From contig NC_030681.2 in assembly GCF_000004195.4 (NCBI RefSeq), positions 21,344,482 through 21,408,481 on the forward strand: a stretch of 64,000 bases of DNA, in the 5' to 3' direction. The notes below the pieces were generated by a model that did not search any database, was not told the origin of the DNA, and worked only from the letters and a program-made list of their open reading frames with translations. Positions 41,390-54,400 of this stretch are shown in pieces. Position 1 is the stretch's first letter, and every line of letters begins with the position of its first letter. The position numbers and the translations under genes were made by a program. Origin of the DNA: Xenopus tropicalis (taxonomy: Eukaryota; Chordata; Amphibia; Anura; Pipidae).

Positions 41390-42400
41390 TATTTAAACAG
41401 TAATTAGACCCAATAGGATTGTTTTGGTTCCAATAAGGACTAATTATATTTTAGTTGGGATCAAGTACAGCTACTGTTTTATTATTACAGAGAAAAGGGA
41501 ATCATTTAACCATTAAATAAACCCAATAGGGCTGTTCTGCCCCCAATAAGGGGTAATTATATCTTAGTTGGGATCAGGTACAGGTACTGTTTTATTATTA
41601 CAGAGAAAAGGGAATCATTTAACCATTAAATAAACCCAATAGGGCTGTTCTGCCCCCAATAAGGGGTAATTATATCTTAGTTGGGATCAGGTACAGGTAC
41701 TGTTTTATTATTACAGAGAAAAGGGAATCATTTAACCATTAAATAAACCCAATAGGACTGTTCTGCCCCAATAAGGGGTAATTATATCTTAGTTGGGATC
41801 AAGTACAGGTACTGTTTTATTATTACAGAGAAAAGGGAATCATTTAACCATGAAATATACCCAATAGGGCTGTTCTGCCCCCAATAAGGGGTAATTATAT
41901 CTTAGTTGGGATCAAGTACAGGTACTGTTTTATTATTAGAGAAAAGGGAATCATTTAAACATGAAATAAACCCAATAGGGCTGTTCTGCCCCCAATAAGG
42001 GGTAATTATATCTTAGTTGGGATCAAGTACAGGTACTGTTTTATTATTACAGAGAAAGGGGAATCATTTAAACATGAAATAAACCCAATAGGGCTGTTCT
42101 GCCCCCAATAAGGGGTAATTATATCTTAGTTGGGATCAAGTACAGGTACTGTTTTATTATTACAGAGAAAAGGGAATCATTTAACCATGAAATATACCCA
42201 ATAGGGCTGTTCTGCCCCCAATAAGGGGTAATTATATCTTAATTGGGATCAAGTACAGGTACTGTTTTATTATTACAGAGAAAGGGGAATCATTTAAACA
42301 TGAAATAAACCCAATAGGGCTGTTCTGCCCCCAATAAGGGCTAATTATATCTTAGTTGGGATCAAGTACAGGTACTGTTTTATTATTACAGAGAAAAAGA
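41390..42400. repeat. ~112-bp tandem array inside the MITE
   Basis: The unit runs through aaacccaatagggctgttct, ccaataaggggtaatt, cttagttgggatcaagtaca and gtactgttttattattacag. Copies differ at few sites (ccattaaat/acatgaaat, one or two bases of the C-run), indicating recent amplification by slippage or unequal exchange. Confidence 0.9.
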
Positions 42401-42516
42401 AAATCATTTATAAAAATTTGAATTATTTAATTAAAATGGAGTCTATGGGAGATGACTCTTCCATAATTTGGAACTTTCTGGATAATAGGTTTCTGGATAA
42501 GGGGTCCAATACCTGT

Positions 42517-42846
42517 ACAGGTATCGGACCCCTTATCCGGAAACCCGTTATCCAGAAAGCTCCGAATTACGGAAAGCCCGTCTCCCATAGACTCCATTAT
42601 AAGCAAATAATTCAGAATTTTAAAACTGATTTTCTTTTTTTATGTAGAAATAAAACAGAACCTTGTAATTGATCCCAACTAAGATATAAATAATCCTTAT
42701 TGGATGCAAAACAATCCTATTGGGTTTAATTAATGTTTTATTAATTTTTTAGTAGACTTAAGGTGTGGAGATCCAAATTATGGAAAGACCCCTTATCCGG
42801 AATACCCTTGGTCCCGAGCATTCTGGATAATGGGTCCTATACCTGT
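42517..42846. mobile_element. acaggtatgggat-family MITE, full length
   Basis: It runs from acaggtatcggaccccttat to gggtcctatacctgt with standard length and core, abutting the expanded element in the same orientation-neutral CCTGT|ACAGG junction. Confidence 0.85.
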
Positions 42847-43407
42847 ACAAGAATACATACAAAAACAACCAGAAGTTGTTTTTGGCCAAAAGGAAGACAC
42901 ACATATTGGGTGAATGAATAAGAAGGGTACTTGACTGACAGGGGTTTCACAAAGTTGCAGTTTAGCGGCTGCAGGTTGCATATCTCTGTATTGGTCCACG
43001 TTCAAGTTTTAATTCTATTTTTTCCACAGTTACAAGGCTAACTATTGCTGCTGAAACGGATCATAGCATACACCTATAAAGCTCCCTATGCCAAGTAGCA
43101 TGTCTAAAAGGAGGATGTGATTAAACTGGTGTCATTTTACTGTGTTCTTGAGCAACAAATAAGAAGTACTGCAGTTGACACAACTGCTCTCTAATAGGCT
43201 AAAACAGATTACTAGTTTGGAGCAATGCAATCCAATGCACTAATGATAATATAGACACCAGTCCCCAGATGATGTTACAGATGCAGCTCAGTACACAGAG
43301 CTTTAGAGACGTGTTAAGCAAGAGAAAATGGCTACTGCAAGGAATAAACAAAGTAAATTCCTTTTTTAATGACAAGAAAAAGGTTTAACCACTGGGGAGG
43401 GCAGGGT

Positions 43408-43653
43408 AAAGCTGGCCATACACAGGCAGATCCGCTCGCTTGGCGATGTCACCAAACGAGCGGATCTTCACCCGATATCCCCACCTACGGGTGGGCGATA
43501 TCGGGGAGGCATGTAGGCGAATTCAATCATTCAGGCCAGATATTGGTTGGCCAGGCCCCTCGGTTCTGCCCCTACACGGGCCGATAAGCTGCCAAATCGG
43601 TCCAAGGGACCGATATCGGCAGCTATAATCGTCCCGTGTATGGGGACCTTTAG
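43408..43653. mobile_element. T2-type MITE
   Basis: It begins aaagctggccatacacagg and ends cccgtgtatggggaccttta. Inner arms gatccgctcgcttggcgat and acgagcggatc are present. Confidence 0.8.
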
Positions 43654-44099
43654 GCATTCACCCAGTAGGAGAGCAGCAAAGGATCTGCTAGATCTGAGAG
43701 CTGTAAAACAGTGGTCCCCAACCTTTTCTGCGCAACTAGTGCATAGTATATAATTATTACGTATATGATACTACATTTTATATTACACACTTTATTTTAT
43801 TATTATATTATAAAATATAATACAGCTCATCATAATGCAAAATCAGTGGGTGACCTGCGCTTGTTTCCCTGCAACTAGATGCACCCAGCCCCCTTGCTTT
43901 TCTTACTCCCACCTAAGGGGTGACATCCCCTGATGCTTAGTATGGAGCTTTAAGTACTTTGGCCCTTGTTGCGATCAGTAGAAAGCTTCCAGGGCTTCAC
44001 ATTGCTGTTGTGATGGCTGTGTAACACATTGGGGAATTGAGATAACAGGTAATAAGGACAAGAGGTGGCCCGGTACCGTTGGGGATCCCTGCGCCTGGG

Positions 44100-44935
44100 A
44101 GCGCAGCAAAGGATCCGCTAGATGGGGGGGCACATCAAAGGATCCCCTGGGTCGGGGGGGGGGGAACAGAAAATGATCCCCTGGGTTAGGGGGAACAGAA
44201 AATGATCCCTGGGTTGGGGGGCACAGAAAATGATCCCCTGGGTCGGGGGGGGGGGACAGAAAATGATCCCCTGGGTCGGGAGGGGGGCACATCAAAGGAT
44301 CCCCTAGGTCGGGGGGGGAAACAGAAAATGATCCCCTGGGTTGGGGGGCACATCAAAGGATCCCCTGGGTCGGGGGGGGGGGGGCAGAAAATGATCCCCT
44401 GGGTCGGGAGGGGGGCACATCAAAGGATCCCCTAGGTCGGGGGGGGGGGACAGAAAATGATCCCCTGGGTTGGGGGGAACAGAAAATAATCCCTGGGTTG
44501 TGGGGCACAGAAAATGATCCCCTGGGTCGGGAGGGGGGCACATCAAAGGATCCCCTAGGTCGGGGGGGGGGGACAGAAAATGATCCCCTGGGTTGGGGGG
44601 AACAGAAAATAATCCCTGGGTTGGGGGACACAGAAAATGATCCCCTGGGTCGGGAGGGGGGCACATCAAAGGATCCCCTAGGTCGGAGGGGAAACAGAAA
44701 ATGATCCCCTGGGTTGGGGGGCACATCAAAGGATCCCCTGGGTCGGGGGGGGGGGGGGCAGAAAATGATCCCCTGGGTCGGGAGGGGGGCACATCAAAGG
44801 ATCCCCTAGGTCGGGGGGGGGGGGGGGACAGAAAATTATCCCCTGGGTTGGGGGGAACAGAAAATAATCCCTGGGTTGGGGGGCACAGAAAAATATCCCT
44901 GTGTCTGGGAGCCTGACAAAGGATCCCCTCATACA
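44100..44935. repeat. G-rich minisatellite, ~30-37 bp units
   Basis: Units are of the form ggatcccctgggtcggggggg + cacatcaaa or + cagaaaat, alternating in two or three types, about 25 units in all. G-runs vary from 5 to 15. The opposite strand translates as Pro/Gly-rich frames, but these follow the repeat and no gene signal supports them. Confidence 0.9.
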
Positions 44936-45234
44936 CAACAGAAGAGTCAGGGCAGATCAATGCTACCTACTAATTGGTTGCTATTGGTAACTGCCCTGGA
45001 GAAATGAAAACCCAAATTACAAAATAAGCCCCAAGCTGTCCGCACCCCAGCAAACCGGCACATTAATATCCTGCTGAACTACTGTCTCAATCCTGTCAAC
45101 CATAGGATTATATACTGTCATTTGCCCTCAAGGTTTCCTGTTAACATAGAGTCCCTTAAGCCCCTTCCCTTAAGGACACCATGAGAAAAACACTGCCAGG
45201 CCAAGCAAAGTGCACTCAGAGCCCTTCCCAAGAT

Positions 45235-45475
45235 GAACAGCCATTACATTAATATCTGTAGCGCAGAGAGCGCCAAAACCCCTCAGTCCCGCAGGGGCGC
45301 CACACGGGTAACATCGCGATAACTCGGCGCTACAGCGGCGCGCAAAGCTCATGTCAGCTCGTTTGTAACGCTCGGTTATACACAACGCCGGGTGGAGCTG
45401 CATGGAGGACAGACAGGCCGGAGAGTTAGCATGGCCCATTCTGCCAACCCCAATCCTGTGGTAAGAAAATGGCGG
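45235..45475 (+). promoter_or_regulatory. gtf2a1l: CpG-rich promoter of gtf2a1l
   Basis: CpG density is much higher here than in the surroundings, with clusters such as gggcgccacacggg, atcgcgataactcggcgc and acagcggcgcgcaaag, about 70-190 bp before the ATG. No TATA box is evident. A YY1-like AAAATGGCGG lies at 45466-45475, just after the first donor site, a common position for YY1 in TATA-less promoters. Confidence 0.7.
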
Positions 45476-48400
45476 TACTGCCAAGGGGACGGCATTTTGT
45501 TCTGTTTGTAATGAATGCTCTAGGAGGCTCACCGCAAAATGGATGTCAGGGTAATGCCCTGTTATATATAGCTGTATGTTTATGTTACATAATGTGCCTC
45601 TGCTGCATCATATAGGGATATAGGGGAAAGTGACATTATTCAGCAGCAGAATTCCACATCATTCTGAAAAATCAGAGATACTTATTAAAAACCTGCCCTT
45701 TGCGTCTGTAACCCCTATTTGGCTGTATAAGTCAATATGTCCAGCTAGTGATAGAGCTTGGGGTACATGTGACTCTGAGGCAACAGGATGGGCTAAATGG
45801 AAGGGGCTTATGGAGGGTGTTGTAGAACTACACCTCCCACTGCCACTGTGTAGTACAAATGATAGAATGGAAGCCAGGAGCTCTTGCGAACAAAGATAAC
45901 GGTTTATTTGTCCCAGACAAAGGGGGTAATGCAGGGAAATCAGTACTCACTGTCAGATGGGGTATAACAGGATTCAGCAGTACAATTGATGTTGAAGTAT
46001 GGTGTCTTCTGGGTTATCCCTTCTCATCAAGAGGTTGGGCAGGGTAAGAGAAGGACAGAGTGATAGAAGGCAAGCTCACTGGTTTATCCCTTCTCATCAA
46101 GAGGTTGGGCAGGGTAAGACAACCGACAGAGTGATAGAAAGCAAGCTCACCGGTTTATCCCTTCTCTTGGTAGAGGTAGGACAGGGTTAATTGCTGGCTA
46201 GTCCCTGGCACAATCTAAGGCAAGTAAGCCTGTTAGGAGACTACTCCTTTACTCACTCTCCTGGGTGGAGCAAATGGGCTGCTCTTTCTATATAAGTTCT
46301 GCCTTCCTCACTTTCCTAGAAAGTGCTATGATGTTATTTAACCTTTTCTGGCTTTACCTCGTTCACGGGGCCCTGTCCCCAACTTCACTAAGGGTACTTG
46401 TCCCCTCAGGGCCCAACACTTCTGGGCCGTAGTGGATCCCAGGCTTCTAGGAGCACCCACACAGATCACTTGCTGTAACCCAAGAAGAAAGACCCACCCC
46501 TTTCCTATCACTATATTAAAGTATGGTAGGGTGTGGTCTAGCCTTGGACCAATATTAAGGTATATGTAAATACCAACTTGATACATTCATCCTGACTAGT
46601 GACAAGGAAGAAAATGAAAGGTAGGGTTTAACACCATAGGGGCACATTAACACGTTCTTTTTGGGGCAGTGCACTGGTTGTGTTTGAATTAAATGAACTG
46701 AATTAAGTTCCTTGAGTTGTATTTAAGAGAAGTGACCCTGAGAAAAGTCATCCAAATATACTGATTTAGCTAAAGAGTAACTCGGCGGGGTTGGCGGCTG
46801 TCTATATGGCCTCTTGACTTCCCCTTGGTCAGCAGTTGCCCCCAAAGAAAGTAAGTCAAACTGCTGGAAATGGTCAAATCTATGATGTGGACTTGGAAGT
46901 TTCAGCATTCCAGTGTTATATATTAACATATGGCTGCACAGCCGTTTACATTTTTATGGCTGAATACATCTATAGGGCCCATCTCTGCCCCATACACAGA
47001 TGATTAATCCGATGTAGTGACATTGCCCAGGAGACACAGGCTACGATTGCTACTTCGTCTTTTTCCTTCCTTTCTGGTTCCTGTGTCGTGCATTGATCTG
47101 ATTGGGTGATGTGATTAAGCAGATTGGAGCAAGTTAAAGCAAATGGAATGGAAGCAAATTAATACCTACCGTTCCCTAGTTCTGCTTTGACAGCATTCTT
47201 CTATAGACAGAAGTATTTCTTCAGCCCTACTTTTTAGGTCGATATCTTCAAATCGCTGTATTTTTGCTAATGAAGCCAAGTTGTAAATATTAATTCAGTG
47301 GGCAAATCATTTTTTTTTTTTTTTTTTTTTTTTTAAACCATAAGGCTCATTTAGGAAAACAGTACAAAATGTATAAACTGGATGCGACTTGAAACACTTG
47401 TATTCCCCCAAACATTTATGTTTGAATGGAGTGCCTTTTTGCAGGTAGTTCTGAGCACTGCCCCATACAATATTGACCCAACCTTGGAATTACGAGCAAG
47501 ACTAGGCAAATGCTGGTATGGAACCTATTATCCAGAATGCTCAAGACCTAGGGTTTTCTGGATAAGGAATCTTTCCATAATTTGGATCTCCATACCTTAA
47601 GTCTGCTAAAATTCATTTACATTTTGAATAAACCCAATAGGATTGTTTTGTCTCCTATAAGGATTAATTATATCTTAGTTGGTATCAAGTACAGGTACTG
47701 TTTTATTATTACAGGGAAAAGGGAATCATTTAACCATTAAATAAACCCAATAGGCATGTTCTGCCCCAATAAGGGGTAATTATATCTTAGTTGGGATCAA
47801 GTACAGGTACTGTTTTATTATTACAGAGAAAAGGGAATCATTTAACCATTAAATAAACCCAATAGGGCTGTTCTGCCCCCAATAAGGGGTAATTATATCT
47901 TAGTAGGGATCAAGTACAAGGTATTTTATTATTGCAGAGAAAAAGGAAATCAATTTAAAAAAATTAGAATTATTTGCTTATAATGGAGTCTATGGGAGAC
48001 GGCCTTTCCGTAATTTGAAAATTTCTGGATAATGGGTTTCCGGATAAAGGAACTTATACCTGTTGTAGGGTTTTATTGCCTCAATGAGTGCACGTTCCAT
48101 GCAGTTCATCAGAGCAGGCTGAAAGGAGAAGGAAGGGTATGATCACTGGGGGCTGCCAAAATGTTAGGCACACTTAGATTGTAAGCTCTACGGGGCAGGG
48201 ACCTCTTTCCCACTGTGTCTCATACCACATGGCACTTGTTTCCTGTGCATTTATACATATTTATTGTATTTATTATTATAACACTTGTCCTCCCTGTGTG
48301 TAATTTTGTACTTTGTAAGATTGTACAGCGCTGCCGTACCCTTGTGGCGCTTTATAAATAAAGTTATACATACACCCACCAGTGATTGTAATCACTTAGC

Positions 48401-51400
48401 TGATACCCCGGGCCTGTTAGCAGAAAGCTGCACTGTCTGGGGTACACGTGAGCAAATAATCCTCTTCCTCCTTCTGTTTTGGGAATGAAAAGCTGAACTT
48501 TAACAAAAAAATGTGACCTTTTCACTGTACTGTGCATGCTTTACCCCGGATTGTGAAGAAAGAAGACAGGAGGAAGAGGATCACTTGCCCATAGGTACCC
48601 TGAGATGGTGCAGTTTTCTGCTGACAGGGCCACCGGCCTGGGGTATAAGGTAAGCGAGTACCCCCCCCCCCCCCGCCCCAGTGATAGTACCTTTCTTGCT
48701 CCTTGAAGTGGGGCATTCACTTCAGGTTGCAAAGGAGCAAGTAGAGTTGGGCCAGCTCAGAAGGGTGCCCGATGCAAGCCCCTGGCCTCACCTGTCCACT
48801 TCTGCTCGGCAACTACTCTCTCCTAAAAACCCCTGGCTTCACCAACTGGCCCCTGCCACATCTCTCTCCTCCCACCCTTTACTTGGTGCTGCTAATATGC
48901 AGGGCTGGAATTAAAGGAGGCATGAGTTAGAGGTGCTAGTATTAATGGCACTACTTTTGTGGATAGCTCCAATGCACGCTCAGTTTTATATCCATTTTAG
49001 CAGTTTACGCTTTTTGTAAATCTTATTATTGTCTTTAAAAAAAAAAAAATGCATAACCCCTTGTTAATTTCTGCAGAACTGTCTATTTAGACGTGTTATT
49101 CTCTTTAGCCTTAGCATATACTTTAGTAAAGATTTTTTTTACTGTACTATAAAGATTGTGTATGGGTCATAAAATATTATTCAGCCCCGAATGTTGAATC
49201 TAATTACCAACTAAACTTTTTATCCTTCCTGTTAACTGTAATGTTCATTTATATTAAAAAGTTAAAATCTGAATAATGCTGTAAAAATGTGAAAGATATA
49301 AAATGAATTACTGTTCTATCATCGCTGTGTTCGTTTATGAAATAAATGTGATGGAGTCTTTTGTTGAAAATGAGAAATGCTCTCTTTGTGTAATTGTGCA
49401 ATCCTCTCTTGCAGCCAAAGCTATACAAATCAATTATTGAAGATGTTATGGAAAGTGTCAGGGAACTTTTTGTGGAAGAAGGTGTGGATGAGCAAGTGCT
49501 TAAGGATTTAAAGCAAGTAAGGACCTGCACACTAGCAGTACCCTAATAAACGTCTAAAACAGTTAGATATGTATTTGGCTCTTATGACTGTAAGAAATAT
49601 ATTAAAGGGATTCTGTCATGATTTTTATGGTGGACTTTTTATTTCTAAATGACACTGTTTACATAGAAAATAATTCACTCTACCATTTAAAATTTTATTC
49701 TTGAACCAACAAATATATTTTTTAGCTGTAATATTGGTGTGTAGGCGCCATCTCAGTGCATTGTGCCTGAGTCTGAGCTTTCAGAAGGAGCCAGCACTAC
49801 ACATTAGAACTGCTTTCAGGTAACCTATTGTTTCTCCTACTCCCATGTAACTGGGGGAGTCCCAAGCCGGACTTGGATTTCTAGCTATTGAGTGCTTTTC
49901 TGATATCTAACACTTTAATCGGGTCTGCACATTCTCCTTAGGCAGTATAACTGCAGTAAAACTGTTGGCCAGCGGCCAAATAATCAGAAATGACCTATTA
50001 CTTGAACTACTTGCCTAATGATAGCATCTTCCTTTGTATATAGCCAGCTTTATGGTTGCAATCCTTCTACCCAAATAACTCCATCTAGCCATACAAGGGC
50101 TGATATTGTCTTAACAAATTGGCAACTCATTGCCATTTATAAATGGGCGACAACTCCCCCAGCCAAAAGCTGATCAGGGCTCAAATTGATATAGAAATGG
50201 AATATTCTGCCAGGTGGGGATCAGGTTGGGCCTTGGGTGCATTCTTCTCCTGATTGGACTGCACAGACCCATTTGACTGACCAAAGCTGTGAAAGCGCAG
50301 TCTGATTTGTGCCGTATAATGAGCTTTACTCAACTAGTGCATAGTGTATTTACATTGGCATATCTTTATGTTCCACTTTTCCGTATGTTTATAGTTACAT
50401 TTAGAGCCACTTTCTTTCTTTGTTGCAACTCTATATAATAGGAATTGTTTTAGGAATCAAGGATGTGCAGTTGACTTCTAGCTGCCATGTCCAGTACAGT
50501 GATAAGCAAAGGATTTTTCTGTTCTGTTCTTCCGAAGGCTGATCACAGTTTAAAAAGACTTCTTCTGCATTTAAAAGCTAGCCTCTTTGTGAACCTCTGT
50601 TTTGAATAAGGTTTTATTGTGTGGATTTAATATGTTTGATTATTTCTCACTATCTTTCATTCAATAACCCTCACAGTCTGAGGTATAACTGCAAATATGA
50701 GGCTATGCAGTTGCTTATTTTGCTTTGCTTTATTGAGATTTGTTGTTTCTATTCATAGAATAGAGCAGTAAGAATGCTAGTAGGCTAGTAAGTGAAATGC
50801 ACACTTACAGATTCTATTGGCTTATCTCCTATGCAGATGTGGGTCCTATTTTATTAAAAATAAATGGTAGAGCTGTCATTATAAATGTAATAATTACTAA
50901 ATGATATAATTATTTTATGCTATTATGTTATATCATAAACAGCGAGGCAGTACTTTCAACCGTTAACACCAAGGTCATATATGAATAGATTAAAAAGAAG
51001 GATTCCAAGGACAGACCCTGCCATTTTTTAATAGAAACATCTGCCTGACTATAGAATACTCCATTTATCTTTACTTTGTCCTTCAGTCAGTTTTTATTCT
51101 CAAGTGCTGTAATTGGTCCCAGGTCAGTATTTGGTATTTACATGGCACAATATGTTTGTGATAGTGAGAAGATTTGCGTAGGTGACCCTTTTATCCGTTT
51201 TTCTAGTTATGGGAGACCAAGGTACTGCAGTCTAAAGCTACAGAAGGTTTCTTCAGAGACAACAGTGCCCCACAATTTGTCCTACAACTGCCACAGAATT
51301 TACATCACTCCCTTCACAGCTCAACAGGTTGGCATTGTTATTTCTTAATGTATTACTGAAATTATGTTATTTTATGTTTTTTTTTAGTTCATTCATTTGA

Positions 51401-54400
51401 TAAGCTGAATATATTTATTGTTGGCTGGAGGACCAATGGAAACAGTTCCTCAGCCTTTTAGGGCATTCCCCCGCCATTAAAAGTGTGATGTAAAGAAGGA
51501 AGCTGCTAAACTTAAAGTCACGTTAGATAGCAACACATGTTAGTAAATAGCAAGCTGGAGGGGAGTTAGGGGTCACATCCATCAGAAATAATTAGCAGCA
51601 ATAGGAAGGGTAACCAAAATGTTATAACACAGTATTTTCTTTCTTATAATAGACAGCTGTTAAAATAAGGTTGTTCATTTATTCTATTTTATTAAGGTCC
51701 CCTGGGAAAAACCGAGTTGGCACAGATTTTATCTTACATTTCAAATTTAAAATGTAGAAAATTATAACAGCCACTAAAGTTCTAAAATGAACAAACATAA
51801 ATAACATAAACATTGTTGGGTGAAGAAGTGGTCAAAATGTTTTTATATTTCTGTTAAGGTACACATCCAGTCTGCTATGTTTAGCATTCCCAAACAATTT
51901 TCAAACTGTAATCATCGTATGTCTTTTCCCCATTTCCTCTATGATAGATATCCAATTGTGGAAAGGCAGGCTTACATTGAGTTCTGCACATTCTAAAGCA
52001 AGAAATTTCAGTGCCCAGCCATTTCTTTAATCCTTGTGCAGAAATCATCCTTCCTTCTGAGCTTCTATTTCAGCATGGGAAATGTCAGCTCCTCGCCTGT
52101 GACTGTTCACTTTCCTTTGCCCTGGGATTCCTATTTACTCAGCTGTAGTAATGATGGATGGGTCACGTGGATGGTGTCACGTCATTGATGACGTCTCTTT
52201 ACTGATGGCAGCTTACAAACATAGTGGTTGAGGAGTGGGGACAGTGCTCAAGGATATACTGAAGTATAACAATCATTTTCTTTCTCGTTTAAATACCAGG
52301 ATGTGTGTTAAGATTCCTAACAGGATTCTGGAAGCCTTTTCTAAAGTGAATCCAACACTACAGTATTATACTTTATTGTGTCAGTAAAATTCATATGTAC
52401 TTGAAAACTGAAGCTTTTCCGATTACAGATCTCATTCACCTTATTTTTCTTTTTAATCCAGGGAATAGGAATGTTACACATTTTTCAACTGGCGAAATGG
52501 TAAGTTGCAGGCACGTGTGGCGCCTTCACTTTGAGTTCATAGAATGGAGATATGAAGTCAGACTGAATTTGCAACTATTCCCACTATCCTAGCCACAGTC
52601 GGGCGTAGTCTTGTGTGCTCAGACAAATGGTTTTATATTGCCTGTACTATTTTCATGTTTTCAAATGGTTCCCATTTTTCATTCATCTTCAGCTAATATC
52701 TAGCAACTAACAAAACCAGTGAAAACCGTTTCACCACTTCCCTGCCAAAACTCTTCGATAGTGTCCTGTGTTTTACAAAATGCATAGTCTTTCTTCATTT
52801 TTACTTCATTAGAAAGGCTGAATCAAACAGAAGACAACAAATCCCCAACTGCCATTCTGACTTTCTTTTACAAGATTATAGCTACGATTAGCAGAACATT
52901 GTTAGTCCCATGGGAATAAAAATGGTTATTTATCCACAGCAGTGCTAAGCCATATTGAATAGTCATGTAAGAAATATTATTTTGTGCCTTTTTCAAGTAC
53001 TTCTAGTTTAATTTGTACACAGCACTTATCAGTACTTAGTTTATTTCCTCCTCACATTTCCTAGTCGCAGCTCAGTAAGGCAAATTACAATTAATACATT
53101 AGTTTATATGTTTCTCAGCAGCTTCAGCCTCTTTTTAAAGGTCATCCAAAAGACTAATTCACTGGTGGGTGCCAAAATGTTGGGAGCCCCAGGCTCCTTT
53201 TTGAAAAACTCCATTTGCCTGGTAAAATATCTAAGACAGCGTTACACCACAGTCTTACCTTATTCCTGGAATGGTCTTAAGCATGGGTAGTTAAGCTAAG
53301 TTTTCTGATTTTACTGCGTGTAAATCAGTGTTAGTGATGGCTAGAAAAAGTAAGTAATATGTTGGGCTCTTACCTTTTTATTTTTCCCTCTGGGTGCTCC
53401 ATTTTTGTTTCTAAAAGGACCACCAGCCCAGGCAAAAAAATATAATAGTTTCATTTACTGGGGGTGGTAACAACTGTTACAAATGATAACTGTTACATAA
53501 ATTAATGGGATTCTCTGATGCTGCTGAGAAGTCTTTATTAAACTAACCTAGTCAGCTGACAATTTTTTTTTTTGTGAAGGCAAACTTTTCCTTGAACTGC
53601 ATGTTTTTGTTTATCGACATATTGAAATTATGTGAAAAATAATTTTAATCAGAACTTGTCTGTGGGTTTTTTTTTAGGGTACCTCTGGATCGAACAGTGC
53701 GTTTTCTCTTCCAGCGGGTATTACTTATCCAATTCATCTGCCAGCTGGAATGACTGTGCAAACTGCATCTGGTAAGGGTATGCACTGAGCACCAAGTTAC
53801 ACTGAATGTGATTTCTTCTTTTTGATCTGTTCAGTTGTTGACTATACAACAGTACAGTAAGTTCAAATGGCCCACCATGCAAAAATTTGTTCATAGTTAA
53901 AAAAAAAAAAAATAATTAAAACTTATTTCAGTAAGATACCCAACAGTACAGTAGCATAACAGAAATACGTTTCAATTATATCTTAATTAAATTTTTTTTT
54001 TTTAACTACGAACACGATTTTTGCACTAGGAATTACTGTCAGGTAGATCATTTGTGCTTACTGTACTGCTGCAGTAAGTAATAGACTTTGTTAGGCACCC
54101 CCCAGTGCCTTTAAACACTTGCCCCAGGAAAGCAATTGGTAGGGCAGCTACCAGCATCTTCCTTGTTCCCAGCAATCCTCCACAGCAGGTTAAGCAAGAA
54201 GGAAGATGGCGACTGCTCACCCTGCCATAAACTACCCCAAGCCAGTGCAGGTTTTAAAAAAGTAAACTACCGTCCCGAGGTGTGCCAACTTGACATGTCC
54301 TATTGAAGTCTAGGGTCAACTCATCTCAGATTTAGTCTTATTGGAGTAACTCACCAAATGCACCAGTGGGACATTTAGGATGCTTAGATGACTTTGAAGC

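Larger units (their letters stand above)
40939..42516. mobile_element. acaggtatgggat-family MITE, expanded to ~1.58 kb
   Basis: It is bounded by acaggtatgggacccgttat and ctggataaggggtccaatacctgt. A normal copy is about 330 bp. Two things enlarge it: a nested palindromic insert at 41036-41372, and about nine tandem copies of an internal ~112-bp unit (41390-42400). Flanking TA is shared with the next element, which abuts it directly. Confidence 0.85.

Noticed and set aside
44304..44960. 218-codon Pro/Gly-rich frame in the minisatellite
   Set aside because: The frame follows the G-rich repeat on the opposite strand; similar frames exist in several registers and none has gene signals.
45170..45532. 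120-codon minus-strand frame across the gtf2a1l promoter
   Set aside because: It is explained by GC-rich sequence lacking stops, overlaps exon 1 of gtf2a1l and resembles no known protein.
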